DNA from: Candidatus Cryptobacteroides faecavium
GTDB taxonomy: Bacteria > Bacteroidota > Bacteroidia > Bacteroidales > UBA932
Direction: 5' to 3'
Length of the DNA: 40,911 nt
Assembly: GCA_017694995.1 (NCBI GenBank)
Contig: JADIMB010000063.1
Location: 1 to 40,911, forward strand
The notes beneath the pieces were generated by a model. The model was not told where the DNA came from. It was given only the letters and a program-made list of their open reading frames with translations, and did no database searches. Shown one piece after another: positions 8,324 to 18,343 of the stretch. Every line of letters begins with the position of its first letter. Within the stretch, counting starts at the first letter, position 1. The position numbers and the translations under genes are program-made.

Positions 8324-9184
8324 TTACAAAATCTCGAATTTCCCTTTTGCGCGGGCGTCATCCAGCAACTCCCGTTCCAAATTGTTTATCAGTGTCTGTT
8401 TTCTGACACTTACTATGATGTCTTTAATCCTTTCCCGGCAGTATTCGAGCGGGGCACGGTCTCCTGCGGCTATATAATCCTCTATATATGCCACGTTCAT
8501 TTTCCCGCTGCTGTCCTTCATCTCCACCATGGAACGGCGGACCTTTGACATGAGGGTCATGTAGTCGACGCCGAAATTCCTTGAAAACCCGGCCATGTCC
8601 ACCCAGTTCCCGGAATAGTCAGTATATATGTCAGCCGCGTAGTACGCAAGGCTGTCCGCCGCTACAAGGTCGTCCACTACCGTTGAAGCCATCTTCGCCT
8701 TTATGAGGCCGTACTGCGGAGAATCCGCGTCTATCTTCATATACCGCACCTTGGCCACCGGGACCTCCAGGATGAACTGCCCCGGATTGGACTCATAATA
8801 ACGCAGGAGCTCGTCGTCTGTCACCGCAGTGTCAAGCCGTTCATTGACATACTGCTGTTCGTATTTGTATTTAAGGAGAGAGCGCCTGTACTCCTCCAGT
8901 TCCTTGGATACATCCTTGTCCGCCTTGGACAGATGCTCCTCCGCCACATCCAGGAACACGGCATCAGATGCCCACGCATTGATATACTGGAGAGCAAGGG
9001 TCATGCTGTCCTGGCCCGTGGCCGATTCGGGGATGACCTTGTCCAGGTCACTTTTATACAGGAAATATTTCCCGACCTTGGCCACCACCTGGTCGTCATG
9101 CACAAGAGATGAAATCGTCCTGCATGACTGACAGGCCAGCAAGACGATTCCAACAAGCGATATGATGTGCAGGAACTTGTGCAT
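8324..9184 (-). CDS. PpiC/SurA-type lipoprotein without a clear isomerase domain
   Basis: 286 aa with a short hydrophobic leader ending in LLACQSC, so probably a lipoprotein (Cys18 or Cys21). The body is helical and charged and resembles the SurA N-terminal chaperone region, including VAKVGKYFLYKSDLDKVIP. The GGxLG and GFHIIxV parvulin signatures are not visible, so catalytic isomerase activity is doubtful. It is 7 bp from guaB and 16 bp from the SurA-like gene, and probably works with that protein as a periplasmic chaperone. The family call is moderate. Confidence 0.65.
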   Translation of the reverse strand: MHKFLHIISLVGIVLLACQSCRTISSLVHDDQVVAKVGKYFLYKSDLDKVIPESATGQDSMTLALQYINAWASDAVFLDVAEEHLSKADKDVSKELEEYRRSLLKYKYEQQYVNERLDTAVTDDELLRYYESNPGQFILEVPVAKVRYMKIDADSPQYGLIKAKMASTVVDDLVAADSLAYYAADIYTDYSGNWVDMAGFSRNFGVDYMTLMSKVRRSMVEMKDSSGKMNVAYIEDYIAAGDRAPLEYCRERIKDIIVSVRKQTLINNLERELLDDARAKGKFEIL

Positions 9185-9191
9185 CTGGAAG

Positions 9192-10712
<1,521 letters not shown>

Positions 10713-10724
10713 ATTATTATTCAC

Positions 10725-11729
10725 CTATTTAAAATTATCCTGTTCAAGCCTGCGGCCCTGCCAGGTGAGACGCTCCTCGAGGCGCACATCGAGAAGGCGG
10801 AGAAGCTCTGTATTGCGGATAAGGCCCCATGGGGTCTCGTTCACGAAACGCGGCGGGACTTCGCCGGCGAAACGCTCGATATAAAGGTCAGTGCGCAGCC
10901 GCTCGAGCATATCCACGAAAAAGTCTATGTAGCCCTCCAGGGAGAACTTCACGAAATCCTCCGGGCGGGCCGCATATTCCTTCTCCATACGGGTCCCCTT
11001 GACTATCTGGAGCTGGTGGAACTTCACCGAGCGAAGAGGCAGGGCGTTTATCGTGGCCGTCTCCTCCAGCATCATCTCCAGGCTCTCCCCGGGAAGCCCG
11101 AGGATGAAATGCGCACCGGTGTCAATGCCGCGCTCCGCAGTAAGGGTCACGGCCCTGCGGGCACAGGCGAAACTGTGTCCCCGGTTTATACGGGCGAGGG
11201 TGCTGTCATAGCAGGACTCTATGCCGTATTCAACGATGACTATCGGGGCTTTACGTTCCACGCCACCCACCTCGCGGCTCCATCCGGGCATGGCGCTGCC
11301 TTCCGCCAGGGACGCAAGCCAGTCAAGCTTGGCCTCGTCCACGCAGTCAGGACGCGTGCCTATCACAATCCCGGCCACCTGCGGATGGGAAAGGGCTCCG
11401 AGGTAAAGTTCTCGCAAACGCCCGAGCGGGGCATACGTATTTGAATATGACTGGAAATAAGCAAGATAATGAGATGCATTGCGATATCTCACCTTATGGA
11501 ATCCTATCCCCTCATCTATCTGGGCATGCAGGGGCTTCCCGGCAGAGCTGTATGCAGGGTGGAATGCGGCGTTGTCGCAATATGTGCAGCCTCCCCGCCC
11601 GGCGGAACCGTCCCTGTTAGGACAAGTGAAGCCTGCGTCGATGACTATCTTCTGCAGGCGTTCACCATAGGTCTTGCGGAAATATCCGACAAAGGAATTG
11701 TATCTCTTGCCTTCCGGAAAATCTAGCAT
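10725..11729 (-). CDS. TIGR01212-family radical SAM protein (YhcC-like)
   Basis: 334 aa. The opening KRYNSFVGYFRKTYGERLQKI and the cluster motif CPNRDGSAGRGGCTYC are characteristic of the TIGR01212/YhcC radical SAM family, whose reaction is not established. Other conserved parts are GTRPDCVDE, VEYGIESC and HFILGLPGE. It starts 14 bp after galE and is probably co-transcribed with it. Its 3' end abuts the guaB promoter region. Function beyond radical SAM chemistry is not assigned. Confidence 0.88.
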   Translation of the reverse strand: MLDFPEGKRYNSFVGYFRKTYGERLQKIVIDAGFTCPNRDGSAGRGGCTYCDNAAFHPAYSSAGKPLHAQIDEGIGFHKVRYRNASHYLAYFQSYSNTYAPLGRLRELYLGALSHPQVAGIVIGTRPDCVDEAKLDWLASLAEGSAMPGWSREVGGVERKAPIVIVEYGIESCYDSTLARINRGHSFACARRAVTLTAERGIDTGAHFILGLPGESLEMMLEETATINALPLRSVKFHQLQIVKGTRMEKEYAARPEDFVKFSLEGYIDFFVDMLERLRTDLYIERFAGEVPPRFVNETPWGLIRNTELLRLLDVRLEERLTWQGRRLEQDNFK

Positions 11730-11743
11730 GGCTCAGAGGGCAG

Positions 11744-12814
11744 CTAAGCATTCTCCTTCAGGTGGCACTCCCACTTCCATGCGGACTCGAGAGTCTGGCC
11801 GATAGTGCGCTCCGCCTTCCAGCCCAGCTTCTTCTCCGCGAGCGTAGGATCCGCCCATATGGCAGTAACGTCACCCGGACGGCGAGGAGCGAACCTGTAG
11901 TTGAGCTTCAGGTTGTTGACCTTCTCGAAAGTGGTCACAAGCTCAAGCACAGAGACCGGACGTCCGGTACCGATATTGTAGATCTCGTAGTCGGACTCCA
12001 TCCTCCCGTCAAGCATCCTTGCTACAGCCGCCACATGAGCTTTAGCCAGGTCCACGATATCGATGTAGTCCCTCAGGCATGTGCCGTCAGGGGTAGGATA
12101 ATCGTTGCCGAATATGCTCAGGCACTCGCGCTTGCCGGCGGCGGTCTGGGTGATGTACGGCACAAGGTTGTTCGGCACTCCGCGCGGAAGCTCCCCGATA
12201 AGTGCGGAAGGATGGGCCCCGATAGGGTTGAAATACCTCAGGGCTATACCCTTGACAGGCCCCTGGCGGTTCAGCCCCGGCATCACTTCTGTGCCGTATG
12301 CGGCTGTGGCCTTCACAGTGTCACGGAGGATGTCCTCACAGATCTGCTTTGTGTTGCCGTATGGAGATGTGGCGCTCTGGCGTTCCGACTGCTCGGTGAC
12401 AGGCAGCTTGTCCGTCTCGCCATATACTGTGGCTGAAGACGAGAAGAGGACATTGCATCCGCCGTGCTCCTTGGCCGCATCCAGTATATTGAGGAAGGAC
12501 ATGAGGTTGTTCTTGTAATACTTCACAGGCTCCGAAACCGACTCTCCCACAGCCTTGAAGGCAGCGAAGTGGATGACCGCGTCGATGCAGAAGTCCGAGA
12601 AAAGCTTCTTCACGGACTCGTAGTCACAGCAGTCTATCTTCTCGAACGGAATGTCATTCCGCCCGGTGATCTTCTTGACGCCTTCGAAGCAGGTGAGGTC
12701 GCAGTTGGACAGATTGTCGGCCACGACGACTTCATATCCTGCCTGGATGAGCTCCACCGTCACATGGCTGCCGATATAGCCGGCCCCGCCGGAAACCAAA
12801 ACACGTTTTGCCAT
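11744..12814 (-). CDS. galE: UDP-glucose 4-epimerase (GalE)
   Basis: Interconverts UDP-glucose and UDP-galactose using bound NAD. The Rossmann motif GGAGYIGSH lies near the N-terminus, followed by VIHFAAFKAVGES, SSSATVYG, the catalytic YGNTK (YxxxK), LRYFNPIGAHPS and a C-terminal ADPTLAEKKLGWKAE. The 356 aa length is normal. It links galactose metabolism and envelope sugar-nucleotide supply. It diverges from dacB with 121 bp between the starts. Confidence 0.93.
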   Translation of the reverse strand: MAKRVLVSGGAGYIGSHVTVELIQAGYEVVVADNLSNCDLTCFEGVKKITGRNDIPFEKIDCCDYESVKKLFSDFCIDAVIHFAAFKAVGESVSEPVKYYKNNLMSFLNILDAAKEHGGCNVLFSSSATVYGETDKLPVTEQSERQSATSPYGNTKQICEDILRDTVKATAAYGTEVMPGLNRQGPVKGIALRYFNPIGAHPSALIGELPRGVPNNLVPYITQTAAGKRECLSIFGNDYPTPDGTCLRDYIDIVDLAKAHVAAVARMLDGRMESDYEIYNIGTGRPVSVLELVTTFEKVNNLKLNYRFAPRRPGDVTAIWADPTLAEKKLGWKAERTIGQTLESAWKWECHLKENA

Positions 12815-12860
12815 AATTCAAAAATTATTTATTATTGTAGAATTTACTGTCCGGAAGCAG

Positions 12861-12921
12861 CCCTGGCAACAGTCATTACGACATCCAGGGAAGCCCACCA
12901 GCCACAAACCAGACAAAGTTA
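12861..12921 (-). promoter_or_regulatory. Putative galE promoter and 5' leader hairpin
   Basis: The minus strand carries TAACTTTG (12914-12921), a consensus -7 box, placing the start about 93 nt before the galE ATG. The leader would contain CCCTGG/CCAGGG (12861-12866 with 12885-12890), a 6-bp stem. No good -33 element is visible. No dacB promoter was recognised in the same gap. Confidence 0.45.
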
Positions 12922-12935
12922 CGAAAAATATAAAT

Positions 12936-14447
12936 ATGAAGAGCCTTTATACCGCATCAATAGTCACTGCGGCCATTCTGCAAGCGCCATATGCCTTGCC
13001 TCTCCATGCGGGTGCAGGAGACGATGATCTTACGCCGCAGGAGTTTTTCTGCCGCACAGTCAATGAAGACTGGCTCGAGCCGGCTTCAGCCGCAATCCTC
13101 GCGGTAAAGATGTCCGGGGATACAGTCGCCTGTTCCGGCAGCAGGAAAATGCTTCTCCCGGCATCCACCATGAAGGCCCTGACCACAGGACTCGCACTGC
13201 ACTCACTCGGGCCCGACTACAGGTTCGAGACCAGGCTGGGATATTCAGGGGAAATCGACAGGGGCGTCCTGCACGGAGACCTCTACATCATCGGAGGCGC
13301 AGACCCGACACTGGGGTCGAGGAATCCGGTCGCAGAGCCGGTCGAGACCGTGTTCAGGAAATGGAAGTCATTTCTGGACGAGGCCGGAATCCGGTCCATA
13401 GACGGGCACATCGTGGGCGACAGCCGCTTCTTTGACTCCACCGCCGAAATAGACTCATGGCAATGGAACGACATAGGCACTTACTATGGCACCGGCACCA
13501 GCGGACTGTCTTTCAACGAGAATATGCAGAACATCAATGTCACCCCGGGAAGCGCTCCAGGCAAGCCGTTGAAAATCAGCATAGGATACCCGGATCTGCC
13601 CTGGATGCGGTACACTTTCAGCTGCACCACAGGTGAAGCAGGGACAGGCAACACACTCTACCTTTTCACATCGCCGTTCTCCACGGAAGGCGAAATGAGG
13701 GGCTCGTTCGCCATTGACCGCAAGACAAAGACGGAGCAGGTGAGCAACAAATTCCCAGCCTACACCTGCGCATGGCATTTCAGCAGATATCTGTCAGGAT
13801 GCGGGATCAGCTGCTCCGGCGGGGCCGCGGATCTGGGACGGGTATTCGGGCTGGCACCTGGAAGAGCCGTCGTCCAGGACAGTCTCACCATAATAGGCAC
13901 CACCTACTCTCCGGAACTTTCTTCGATAGCCTCGGAGACCAACCATGAAAGCAACAACATGTTTGCCGAGACTCTCTTCAAGACAATCGGAAGGGAATAC
14001 TGCGGGGAAGGGACGTATGATGCAGCCCTCGAGGCATCGGAAGGCCTGCTCAAAGAACTCGGAGCCGGCACGGAAGGCCTGCACCAGGCAGACGGAAGCG
14101 GACTGTCCAGGCAGGACAGCTTCTCGCCGGAATTCATGTGCGGATTCCTGGCCGCCATGATGGACTCCCCTTCCTTCAGCTGCTTCGCAGAGAGCCTTCC
14201 GCAGCCCGGTAAAGGCACCCTGAGTTTCCTGATGGGGAAATACCCCCCGGAATCGAAATCCAGGATACGCATGAAAAGCGGCTCCATGACCGGCGTAAGG
14301 TGCTACTGCGGATACATCATCCCGACTGAAGGCAGCCGGGATGAGACTATAGTCTTCACCGTCATGGTGAACAATTATTTCGGATCTCCACGCAGACTCC
14401 AGACATTCCTGGAGAAACTGGTCTATCTGCTGTCGCTTGAGAACTAG
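12936..14447 (+). CDS. dacB: D-alanyl-D-alanine carboxypeptidase/endopeptidase, PBP4 family S13
   Basis: Exported peptidoglycan hydrolase (503 aa). A signal peptide (MKSLYTASIVTAAILQAPYA) is followed by the S13 active-site set: SxxK in LLPASTMKALTTG (Ser77, Lys80), SxN in NHESNNMFAE, and the KTG equivalent KSG in RMKSGSMTG. It trims or cleaves D-Ala-containing crosslinks in the periplasm. It is one of only three protein genes on the plus strand here. Its TAG stop shares the tetranucleotide CTAG with the stop of the convergent sugar permease, so the two transcripts must overlap at their ends. Confidence 0.92.
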   Translation: MKSLYTASIVTAAILQAPYALPLHAGAGDDDLTPQEFFCRTVNEDWLEPASAAILAVKMSGDTVACSGSRKMLLPASTMKALTTGLALHSLGPDYRFETRLGYSGEIDRGVLHGDLYIIGGADPTLGSRNPVAEPVETVFRKWKSFLDEAGIRSIDGHIVGDSRFFDSTAEIDSWQWNDIGTYYGTGTSGLSFNENMQNINVTPGSAPGKPLKISIGYPDLPWMRYTFSCTTGEAGTGNTLYLFTSPFSTEGEMRGSFAIDRKTKTEQVSNKFPAYTCAWHFSRYLSGCGISCSGGAADLGRVFGLAPGRAVVQDSLTIIGTTYSPELSSIASETNHESNNMFAETLFKTIGREYCGEGTYDAALEASEGLLKELGAGTEGLHQADGSGLSRQDSFSPEFMCGFLAAMMDSPSFSCFAESLPQPGKGTLSFLMGKYPPESKSRIRMKSGSMTGVRCYCGYIIPTEGSRDETIVFTVMVNNYFGSPRRLQTFLEKLVYLLSLEN

Positions 14448-15694
14448 ACCTGTATTTTCTTGTTCACATTCTTGTATCCGGCGGATGCGTAATACAGAAT
14501 GTAGGCGAGGCACAGGAAAATGAGCCACAGTGAGTTGAGGAACCCCAGCCAGTCAGCGAGAAGGCCCTGCAGCACAGGAATAACACCGCCGCCGCAGACC
14601 ATGAGCATGAAGAAGCCGGAAGCCTCTTCGGTGTATTTCCCGAGGCCGTCAACAGCAAGATTGAAGATGGACCCCCACATAACAGAAGTGAACAGACCGC
14701 AAAGAATCAGGAAAAGCACGTTCACAGGGATATCGGTGCCGTAGCGGCCGAAGACGAACTCTATCTTGGACGGAGTGAATATCGTCATGAGAATCAGGGC
14801 AAGCGCTCCGAAAGCCGCAAAAGAAAGCATGTCCCGGCTTGCGAAACGTGCACCGTAATAGCCCCCTATAGCCCTGCCGATGAACATGCACAGCCAGTAT
14901 GCACTGACGATGATCCCGGCTGTGAGCGGATGGATACCCATGTCATGGATAAGGTATATGTTTGCGGAGTTGGCGATACTTATCTCGACCCCGACATAGA
15001 GGAAGACCGCCACTGCGCCAAGCTTGAAATGTCTGAAAGAGAGATAGCTGGTAGTTCCACGGGCAGGGAAAAGACGCGGACGCTCTGCGAGGTCGCGCTC
15101 CGGCTCCGGGATTTTCGTGAAAAAGATTATCACGAAAGAAACAAGGAAGATGGCCATTATGGCGACGAATACCGGGTCCGCATCCTTTATCGTATGGCTC
15201 GCATGCTGCCCCATAAGAGCCCCCACGACAAACGGGATCACAGTGGCGGCCAGGGAATTGAAGGCCCCGCCTATCTGGATGAGCTGGTTACCCCTGTTGC
15301 CGCCGCCACCGATAGAGTTGAGCATAGGGTTCACCACAGCATTGAGCATACACATGGCAAAACCGGCCACGAATGCGCCGAGAAGGTATATCCAGAAATT
15401 CGCAGCCAATCCGGAAATATAAAGGATACCTATGCCGGTGAATCCGATCCCCGTGGCAATGAGGGAAGACACTTTGTATCCGTATTTCCTCAGGAAATAA
15501 CCCGCAGGCAGACCCATGAGGGCATATGCCATGAAGTTGACGAAGTTTCCGAGCTGCGACCCCCCGTTACTCAGCCCGAACTGGAATTTGACTATCACTC
15601 CGAGAGGATTCTGAAGCCCCGTGACGAATGCTATCATGAAAAAAAGGATGAACATGATAACAATCGCAGGAATATATTTTCTTCTTCCCATCAT
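14444..15694 (-). CDS. FucP/GluP-type sugar MFS permease (first paralog)
   Basis: Inner-membrane proton/sugar symporter family (fucose, glucose/galactose permeases) with about 12 membrane segments. Diagnostic stretches are FMIAFVTGLQNPLGVIVKFQ, NFMAYALMGLPAGYFLRKYGYK and NAVVNPMLNSIGGGGNRGNQ. The ORF opens at 15730, but that ATG lies upstream of the start site predicted from TACCTTTG (15735-15742), so Met13 at 15694 is preferred (416 aa). It is closely similar to the permease at 16976-18253. Together with the ROK kinase this suggests hexose, most likely glucose, uptake. The substrate is an inference. Confidence 0.88.
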   Translation of the reverse strand: MMGRRKYIPAIVIMFILFFMIAFVTGLQNPLGVIVKFQFGLSNGGSQLGNFVNFMAYALMGLPAGYFLRKYGYKVSSLIATGIGFTGIGILYISGLAANFWIYLLGAFVAGFAMCMLNAVVNPMLNSIGGGGNRGNQLIQIGGAFNSLAATVIPFVVGALMGQHASHTIKDADPVFVAIMAIFLVSFVIIFFTKIPEPERDLAERPRLFPARGTTSYLSFRHFKLGAVAVFLYVGVEISIANSANIYLIHDMGIHPLTAGIIVSAYWLCMFIGRAIGGYYGARFASRDMLSFAAFGALALILMTIFTPSKIEFVFGRYGTDIPVNVLFLILCGLFTSVMWGSIFNLAVDGLGKYTEEASGFFMLMVCGGGVIPVLQGLLADWLGFLNSLWLIFLCLAYILYYASAGYKNVNKKIQV

Positions 15695-15734
15695 GTTTAA
15701 GTTTAAGTTTATAAAAAGATACAACGTCAATCTT

Positions 15735-15742
15735 CAAAGGTA
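15735..15742 (-). promoter_or_regulatory. Promoter -7 box for the first permease
   Basis: The minus strand reads TACCTTTG, a perfect TAnnTTTG. It begins only 2 nt after the T-run of the terminator at 15744-15783, so one transcript ends where the next begins. The -33 region falls inside the terminator hairpin and is not a clear match. Confidence 0.55.
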
Positions 15743-15743
15743 T

Positions 15744-15783
15744 AAAAAAATCCTGTCAAAGCATAATACCTTGACAGGATTTT
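15744..15783 (-). terminator. Rho-independent terminator after the ROK kinase
   Basis: AAAATCCTGTCAA (15747-15759) pairs perfectly with TTGACAGGATTTT (15771-15783), a 13-bp stem with an 11-nt loop. On the minus strand it runs into seven T residues. It lies 60 bp beyond the ROK kinase stop. A shorter T-run on the plus strand makes it potentially bidirectional. Confidence 0.85.
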
Positions 15784-15842
15784 TCCTCATTCTGTTACAG
15801 TTACCGTAACTCCGCAGGACGGAGCCGGAAACCTTTATCGGG

Positions 15843-16814
15843 CTACAGCTCCCAGGCAAGAGCGGATGCACCGAGAATGGCAGCGTCAGACTCCTTGAGC
15901 TGCGAGAAGACTATCTTTATCTTGTTCTTCCACAGAGGGAGCAGATTGGCGTTCATGGATTCCATGATAGGCTCATACAGATATTCCTTTGCCCTTGCAA
16001 GACCGCCGAAAAGCACAATGGCCTCCGGGGCGCTGAAAGCCACGAAATCAGCGAATGACTGCCCGAGGATCTTTCCGGTGAACTCGAATATCTTAAGGGC
16101 AAGCTTGTCTCCTTCCTTAGCCGCATCATAGACATCCTTCGACGTGATATTGTCAAGACTCCTGAGGGAAGACGGCTCGTCGCTCATCTCCAGCCATTCA
16201 CGTGCCGTGCGGGCAACCCCTGTAGCCGACGTATAAGTCTCCAGGCAGCCGGTCTTCCCGCAGTTGCACAGGCGGCCGTTGCGCCTCACTGCGCATGTGT
16301 GGCCCAGCTCCCCGGCAAACCCGTCATGTCCGTATACCACTTCGCCGTTTATGACGATACCGCTTCCCACACCAGTGCCAAGAGTGATCATGATGAAATT
16401 CTTCATTCCTCTTGCGGCTCCATATGTCATTTCACCGACAGCGGCGGCGTTGGCGTCATTGGTCAGGGCGACAGGAAGCCCGTTGGTCTTGTCGCTGAGA
16501 AGCTTCGCGAACGGGATAGTCTTGTTCCCTCCCCATACGATGTTCACAGCACATTCGATATTGCCGGTATAGTAGTTGGCGTTCGGAGCGCCTACACCGA
16601 TTCCCCTTATCTTCCCCTCTGACTCGGACTCGCCAATGATTTTCTCAAGTGCGGCAGCCAGCTCATCTATATAAAGGTCCACATCATCATACGTATCAGT
16701 GCGGATCACAGTCTGGGCGAGGACCTGTCCACGTGTGTCCACAATACCCATCTTGGTAGTCTGCCCGCCGACATCTATACCTACTACATAAGGCTTTTCA
16801 ACAGTATTCATCAT
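15843..16814 (-). CDS. ROK-family sugar kinase, probable glucokinase
   Basis: 323 aa cytoplasmic kinase. It has the ATP phosphate loop GIDVGGQTTKMGIVD, sugar-binding TNDANAAAVGE, the second phosphate motif TLGTGVGSGI, the ROK signature with EGlike segment GELGH, and the zinc motif CNCGKTGCLE. Together these mark a ROK sugar kinase rather than a ROK repressor, since no N-terminal HTH is present. Two sugar permeases flank it and a glucan locus lies next to them, so glucose phosphorylation is the best guess. Met1 and Met2 are both plausible starts. Confidence 0.88.
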   Translation of the reverse strand: MMNTVEKPYVVGIDVGGQTTKMGIVDTRGQVLAQTVIRTDTYDDVDLYIDELAAALEKIIGESESEGKIRGIGVGAPNANYYTGNIECAVNIVWGGNKTIPFAKLLSDKTNGLPVALTNDANAAAVGEMTYGAARGMKNFIMITLGTGVGSGIVINGEVVYGHDGFAGELGHTCAVRRNGRLCNCGKTGCLETYTSATGVARTAREWLEMSDEPSSLRSLDNITSKDVYDAAKEGDKLALKIFEFTGKILGQSFADFVAFSAPEAIVLFGGLARAKEYLYEPIMESMNANLLPLWKNKIKIVFSQLKESDAAILGASALAWEL

Positions 16815-16826
16815 GATGCAATATTT

Positions 16827-16846
16827 ACGTCAGTCTGACAAATTTA
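16827..16846 (-). promoter_or_regulatory. ROK kinase promoter with GTCAGACTGAC palindrome
   Basis: The minus strand reads TAAATTTG (16839-16846), a perfect -7 box, running directly into GTCAGACTGACGT. GTCAG-A-CTGAC is a perfect inverted repeat at or just past the expected start site, 12 bp before the ATG. It resembles the CGTCGAACTGACGTT motif at 2965 and 38399. No clear -33 box was found. Confidence 0.55.
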
Positions 16847-16889
16847 TATCGTTAATATAATTTTGATTTTTCAATAATTTATCTCTAAT

Positions 16890-16948
16890 TCCATGACCAC
16901 CGGCCTGAAATCAGTGGTTGTTTCCGGAAATCAGTCCCCGGTCATGGA
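16890..16948. other. Inverted repeat downstream of the second permease
   Basis: TCCATGACC (16890-16898) pairs with GGTCATGGA (16940-16948), a 9-bp stem. The loop holds two direct GAAATCAGT repeats. It lies 27 bp past the permease stop on the minus strand. The T-run expected of an intrinsic terminator is poor, so it may be a Rho-independent terminator of low quality or an mRNA 3' stabiliser. Confidence 0.45.
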
Positions 16949-16975
16949 CTCTGCGCGCCATACAGCCAGCAACGG

Positions 16976-18253
16976 CTATCTCTGCTCCCTGGTAGGTTTC
17001 GAGAGGAAGAGGGCGAACAGGAGGATATAGGCGAGAGCGGCTACAAGTACCCAGTAGCTGTCGATATATCCGAAACTGTCAGCTACGGCCCCCTGTACAA
17101 ACGGGAGGATACCGCCGCCGCACACCATCACCATGAACAGTCCAGAGGCGATGGATGTATACTTGCCGAGCCCCTCGACGGAAAGGTTGAATATCGACCC
17201 CCACATCACTGAAGTGCAGAGTCCGCAAAGGACAAAGAACACCACGCCCAGAGGTATGTCCACGAGGCTGAAAGAAAGGTCGGACCCGAATGCAGGGAAC
17301 TTCACGAAAGTGTCAGGCAGGAACATCCCGATAAGCAGGAAGACTATAGCCACTGAACTTACGACTGTCATCATCACCTTGCTGGATACCTTGCCGCCGA
17401 CTGCACCTCCGACAAGACGGCCCACAAGCATGAGCAGCCAGTACATACCGACAACAGTCCCGGCGACTCCGGCTGACATGCCGATTTCAGGAGAGGTCAT
17501 GTAGAGGTTTGCAATATTAGGTATACCGACCTCGATGCCGACATAAAGGAAGATGGCGATCACACCGAACACGAGGTTCTTGTGTGCCAGTGCGCCCTGG
17601 ATGCTTGCCATGGTGCCTTCGCTCTTTTCCTTGGATGCCTTTGCGGCCTCAAGTTCAGGCTCAGGGATATTCGAGAACACGATTATCACGAACGCAAGGG
17701 CAAATACACCCATCGCGATGAAGAGTGCCGGATTTGCATCAGAAATCGCGGTCTGGGAAGTCACTTCGCCGATCAGGTACCCGACAAGCACAGGCACAAT
17801 AGTGGCGGAAAGTGAGTTGAAAGCCCCTCCTATCTGGATAAGCTGGTTGCCTTTGTTCCCGCCGCCGCCAAGGGTGTTGAGCATAGGGTTGACCACAGTG
17901 TTGAGCATACACATCGAGAATCCTGACACGAAGGCGCCCGTAAGATATACCGCAAAACTTTCCGCTACGCCAGAAAGGAATGAGATACCCACCCCAATGA
18001 ATCCGACTGCAACTGCGGCAAGGGCCGTGATCTTATAACCGTATTTCTTGAGGATAAAACCTGCAGGGAGCCCCATAAAGGCATAGGCGATAAAGTTTGC
18101 AAGGTTACCGAGCTGGGACATGGCGTTGGTCGCCCCGAACTGAGATTTAACGATGACCCCCATCGGGTTCTGGAGTCCTGTCACGAATGAAATCATCGCA
18201 AAGAGGAAGAACATGATCGCGATGGCCAGGACATTGCTGTTTTTCTTAGACAT
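16976..18253 (-). CDS. FucP/GluP-type sugar MFS permease (second paralog)
   Basis: 425 aa, about 12 membrane segments. It has the same family stretches as the first paralog: FAMISFVTGLQNPMGVIVKS, NFIAYAFMGLPAGFILKKYG, NTVVNPMLNTLGGGGNKGNQ and SVMWGSIFNLSVEGLGKY. The start Met precedes a short polar stretch (SKKNSN) and the first helix, as expected. It has its own predicted -7 box and sits between the locus regulator and the ROK kinase. It probably imports the monosaccharide released by the neighbouring glucanases. Confidence 0.9.
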   Translation of the reverse strand: MSKKNSNVLAIAIMFFLFAMISFVTGLQNPMGVIVKSQFGATNAMSQLGNLANFIAYAFMGLPAGFILKKYGYKITALAAVAVGFIGVGISFLSGVAESFAVYLTGAFVSGFSMCMLNTVVNPMLNTLGGGGNKGNQLIQIGGAFNSLSATIVPVLVGYLIGEVTSQTAISDANPALFIAMGVFALAFVIIVFSNIPEPELEAAKASKEKSEGTMASIQGALAHKNLVFGVIAIFLYVGIEVGIPNIANLYMTSPEIGMSAGVAGTVVGMYWLLMLVGRLVGGAVGGKVSSKVMMTVVSSVAIVFLLIGMFLPDTFVKFPAFGSDLSFSLVDIPLGVVFFVLCGLCTSVMWGSIFNLSVEGLGKYTSIASGLFMVMVCGGGILPFVQGAVADSFGYIDSYWVLVAALAYILLFALFLSKPTREQR

Positions 18254-18302
18254 TTTAATTCGATTTATGTTAATAATTATTATGGTCCGTTGAAAAATCA
18301 GC

Positions 18303-18310
18303 CAAAGATA
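18303..18310 (-). promoter_or_regulatory. Promoter -7 box for the second permease
   Basis: The minus strand reads TATCTTTG, a perfect TAnnTTTG, about 50 bp before the permease ATG and just after the regulator gene's 3' end. No strong TTTG lies at the usual -33 distance. Confidence 0.5.
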
Positions 18311-18343
18311 GTAAAAATTAGCATACAGGAATCCTTTTTCAGT

